Shown: piece by piece, positions 61,656-64,000 of the stretch
How positions within the stretch are numbered: the stretch's first letter is position 1
How the letters are laid out: each line of letters starts with the position of its first letter
From: Flavobacteriales bacterium
GTDB taxonomy: Bacteria > Bacteroidota > Bacteroidia > Flavobacteriales_D > Parvicellaceae
NCBI GenBank assembly: GCA_025210295.1
Contig: JAOASC010000044.1
Location: 62,001-126,000 of the forward strand
Length of the DNA stretch: 64,000 nucleotides
Direction of reading: 5' to 3'
Translations under genes and position numbers: made by a program
Notes under the pieces: generated by a model
What the model was told of the DNA's origin: nothing
What the model saw: the letters and a program-made list of their open reading frames with translations, nothing else
Databases searched by the model: none

Positions 61656-63749
61656 ATGAGTTATCAAGTATATATCATCCCAATTATTATTGCAGCAATT
61701 GTAGGATGTTCAAAAAAAGTAACGGTAGATAGAAGTCTTGCACCAGTGCCAAAGCCTGCGCCAGAAATTAATATCCCTACTCCTGCTTCATTTACATTAG
61801 AAAATGGATTAAAAGTTTTTGTTGTAGAAAACCATAAATTACCAAAAGTTAGTTTTCAATTGACTGTAGATACAGATCCTGTTTTCGAAAATGACAAGGT
61901 AGGGTTGAGTGATTTAACTGGAGAATTGATGGCAGAAGGAACAGCTTCTAAATCCAAAGACCAAATTGATCGTGAAATAGATTTTATAGGAGCTAGTTTA
62001 TACACCTCTGCTAATGGTGTTTATTTGTCGTCGTTGAGAAAGCATACAGATAAAGCGCTAGAGATCGCGAGCGATATTATGATGAATCCATCTTTTCCAT
62101 CTGAACAATTAGAGAAAAAGAAAAAACAAATGATATCAGGTTTAAAGACAATATCAACCAATGCTAACGCAATAGCTGATAGAGTAAGTCGTGTAGTTTG
62201 TTATGGAAAAAATCATCCGTATGGAGAAGTTCAATTAAAAGAACATGTTGAGCGTATAACTATTCAAGATTGTAAGGAGTATTATTCAACTTATTTTAGA
62301 CCAAATGTATCTTATCTTGTCGTTGTTGGAGATATTACACTAGCAGAAGCAAAAGCGAAAGTTCAGAAATATTTTGGGAGTTGGAAGAGACAAGAAGTTC
62401 CAGAGCATTATTATGAATTTCCCAACAAGGTGGAAGAGAATAGAGTTGTGTTTGTTGAAAAACCTGGCGCTGTACAATCGTTAATTCAAGTGGTTTATCC
62501 TTTGAAGTATGAAATAGGAACTCCTGATGCTTCTGCTGTTAAATTAATGACAGGAATATTTGGAGGGGCATTTTCTAGTTATTTGAATGCCAATTTAAGA
62601 GAAGATAAAGCATATACTTATGGAGCAAGGGGAGGAATTAAGCCTGATGAATTGGTAGGGAAGTTTTCGGCTTCTGCAAGCGTAAGAAATGAAGTGACAG
62701 ATAGTGCGATTGTAGAGTTTTTAGCAGAAATGAAACACATCAGAGATGAAAAAGTAGCTTTGGGTGATTTAAATAGAATTCGAAACAATACAAACGGTAG
62801 TTTTGCTCTTTCGTTGGAAAAACCTCAAACAGTAGCACGTTTTGCATTGAATACAGCTAGGTATGGTCTTCCTGAAGATTATTATCAAAATTATTTATCT
62901 CGTTTAGATCAAGTAACGATAGAGGATGTGCAAGCAGTAGCTAAAAAATATATTAAACCTGAAGCTAGTATCATTTTAGTAGTAGGAAACAAAGAGGTCT
63001 TAGAAAAGATTAAAAGGTTTGATGCTGATGGAATTGTTGAGGTTTTAGATATGAATGGAGATCCTAAAAAAGAGTTGAAGCCCATCACCAATGGAATGAC
63101 AGCAGAAAAAGTCTTGGAACAATATTTCTTTGTTAGAACAGACTTAACAAATATGGAGGCTGTACATGCTCGCTTTAAGAACATAAAAGACATTACCAAA
63201 GAGATGGAAGCTACAATTCAAGGGATGAAAATTCAAATGATTTCGAAACAATTAGCTCCTAATGCGATGTCGATGGAGATGAAGATGAATAACATGTTAA
63301 TGCAAAAACAGGTGTTTGATGGAGAAAAAGGCGTTTCAACTTCAATGCAAGGAGTCAAAGAGTTAGAGGGGGAAGAGTTGGCTAGTTTTGCAGAAGGCGC
63401 AGTATTACACAAGGAATTGAAGTATAAAGAGCTAGGTTATCAACTGAATTTGTTAGGTATAGAGCGCGTGTTAGGAAAAGATGCTTATAAACTAGAAATA
63501 ACAAGTCCGAGTGGAGAAGTTAGCTATCAGTATTTTGATGAAACTACAGGTTTACTGATTTATAGCACTTCCACATCGGTTCAAGGAGGAAAGGCCGTTA
63601 CTTCTACAACTGAGCATGGTGATTATAAAAAAGTAGACGGCATATTGTTTGCCCACAAAATAACAGAGCAAATAGGAGCGCAGTTAATTGATTTATCAAT
63701 TACAAAAATCCAGTTGAATGCAGGACTTTCAATCGCTGACTTTAAATAA
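61656..63749 (+). CDS. M16-like inactive peptidase subunit with C-terminal LolA-like domain
   Basis: A 697-residue lipoprotein (lipobox AIVGC, Cys about 18). Residues about 40-470 are two M16 half-domains in which the HxxEH motif is replaced by DLTGE, so no zinc can be bound in the usual way. Residues YTYGARGG near 324 correspond to the substrate-binding R/Y motif of the second subunit. From about residue 485 to the end lies an additional region, with EKVLEQYF and DETTGLLIYSTSTSVQGG, that resembles the LolA/LppX-like lipid-carrier beta fold. It lies 3 nt after its active partner. Confidence 0.88.
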   Translation: MSYQVYIIPIIIAAIVGCSKKVTVDRSLAPVPKPAPEINIPTPASFTLENGLKVFVVENHKLPKVSFQLTVDTDPVFENDKVGLSDLTGELMAEGTASKSKDQIDREIDFIGASLYTSANGVYLSSLRKHTDKALEIASDIMMNPSFPSEQLEKKKKQMISGLKTISTNANAIADRVSRVVCYGKNHPYGEVQLKEHVERITIQDCKEYYSTYFRPNVSYLVVVGDITLAEAKAKVQKYFGSWKRQEVPEHYYEFPNKVEENRVVFVEKPGAVQSLIQVVYPLKYEIGTPDASAVKLMTGIFGGAFSSYLNANLREDKAYTYGARGGIKPDELVGKFSASASVRNEVTDSAIVEFLAEMKHIRDEKVALGDLNRIRNNTNGSFALSLEKPQTVARFALNTARYGLPEDYYQNYLSRLDQVTIEDVQAVAKKYIKPEASIILVVGNKEVLEKIKRFDADGIVEVLDMNGDPKKELKPITNGMTAEKVLEQYFFVRTDLTNMEAVHARFKNIKDITKEMEATIQGMKIQMISKQLAPNAMSMEMKMNNMLMQKQVFDGEKGVSTSMQGVKELEGEELASFAEGAVLHKELKYKELGYQLNLLGIERVLGKDAYKLEITSPSGEVSYQYFDETTGLLIYSTSTSVQGGKAVTSTTEHGDYKKVDGILFAHKITEQIGAQLIDLSITKIQLNAGLSIADFK

Positions 63750-63760
63750 ATCTAATGTTT

Positions 63761-63784
63761 TTAATAATGAACGTACATTATTAA
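63761..63784. repeat. 9-bp AT-rich inverted repeat after M16 genes
   Basis: TTAATAATG, a 6-nt spacer and CATTATTAA form a perfect inverted repeat 12 nt after the M16 stop codon. It lacks a clear T run, so it may be a weak terminator or an operator for the next gene. Chance occurrence is possible. Confidence 0.35.
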
Positions 63785-63796
63785 CTAGAAAATGAT

Positions 63797-63804
63797 TAGA
63801 TTTG
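63797..63804 (+). promoter_or_regulatory. Bacteroidota -7 box before last gene
   Basis: TAGATTTG matches TAnnTTTG and ends 33 nt before the ATG of the partial gene at the window edge. Confidence 0.45.
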
Positions 63805-63837
63805 TAGCCGATATAAACAAAGAAATAAAAATTGAAT

Positions 63838-64000
63838 ATGGATTGGTTAATTTTTCCTCTTAGAGATATTTTAGTATGGTCTTTTGAAAATTTATTAGAG
63901 CCAGTAGGAAATATATTAAATTATACTTGGGTGATATTAGGTTTTGTAGGTACTGCTATTTGGTTGAAGTATCAGGCTAAGTATAATGCTGAAGCAGCTT
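63838..64000 (+). CDS. Partial small membrane protein (cut by window end)
   Basis: An open frame starts with MDWLIFPLRDILVW and runs off the window after 54 codons. It has one hydrophobic helix (about residues 29-44, TWVILGFVGTAIWLKYQ). The pattern of a short amphipathic start, one helix and an alanine- or charge-rich tail resembles the conserved Bacteroidota small protein DUF6341, often misnamed uracil phosphoribosyltransferase. The end lies outside this window. Confidence 0.6.
   Translation, partial: MDWLIFPLRDILVWSFENLLEPVGNILNYTWVILGFVGTAIWLKYQAKYNAEAA

Noticed and set aside
1..64000. tRNA, rRNA, riboswitch and mobile-element search
   Set aside because: No cloverleaf-like segments, rRNA motifs, known riboswitch cores, transposase genes or attachment repeats were recognised by reading; a covariance-model search could still find small RNAs.

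Overview
This AT-rich window (no sequencing gaps seen) looks like chromosomal DNA of a marine or freshwater Flavobacteriales bacterium (Bacteroidota), perhaps Crocinitomicaceae/Cryomorphaceae-like. Evidence: type IX secretion (T9SS) sorting domains of type B, PorP/SprF proteins, a PorX response regulator, SprB-type repeats, Bacteroidota families (DUF4292, DUF4293, DUF3667), many TAnnTTTG promoter boxes and an almost complete lack of Shine-Dalgarno sequences. No tRNA, rRNA, phage, insertion sequence or CRISPR array was seen.

Layout. 0.1-9 kb: tRNA/rRNA modification (queA, rlmN), a RidA-family protein, small membrane proteins, nitroreductase, a glucosaminidase with LysM domains, a truncated alpha/beta-hydrolase remnant, and a secreted Ig-like T9SS cargo. 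9-17 kb: pseudouridine synthase, YhiN-type flavoprotein, an ECF sigma factor with a membrane partner that ends in a T9SS sorting domain, a TlpA-like lipoprotein, a WYL regulator and a TPR histidine kinase. 17-23 kb: a cytochrome oxidase assembly operon (ctaB, two subunit III proteins, subunit IV, two Sco-like proteins, DUF420, DUF1569). 23-27.5 kb: acyl-lipid desaturase, porX, a PhyH dioxygenase and an SRPBCC-GyrI protein. 27.5-46.3 kb: a minus-strand T9SS adhesin operon. 46.5-49.4 kb: DUF4292 lipoprotein, EnvC-like factor, DUF3667. 49.3-52.5 kb: an ABC system with a His-rich permease and a DUF3299-like protein, possibly for zinc. 52.5-58 kb: PhoX-like lipoprotein, cold-shock protein, aspS, lepA. 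58-64 kb: M28 lipoprotein, fbp, an active/inactive M16 peptidase pair, and the start of a small membrane protein.

The most notable unit is the adhesin operon. A secreted sorting-domain protein and a PorP/SprF protein are followed by a 3738-residue SprB-like protein with about 42 repeats, a second PorP/SprF, riboflavin synthase, and a 1283-residue protein with a beta-propeller sensor, a class III adenylate cyclase and an HD phosphohydrolase domain. The last four are separated by 0-1 nt, so a surface adhesin, its secretion partner, a flavin enzyme and a cyclic-nucleotide sensor appear to be co-expressed. Together with PorX and the sigma/anti-sigma-like pair whose membrane partner carries a T9SS signal, the window holds several components that could link surface secretion to regulation; that link is inference.

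Second in interest are a subunit III cytochrome oxidase protein with a roughly 240-residue extracytoplasmic insertion built from three degenerate repeats, a Sco-like protein with a CX4C motif, and an inactive M16 peptidase fused to a LolA-like C-terminal region.
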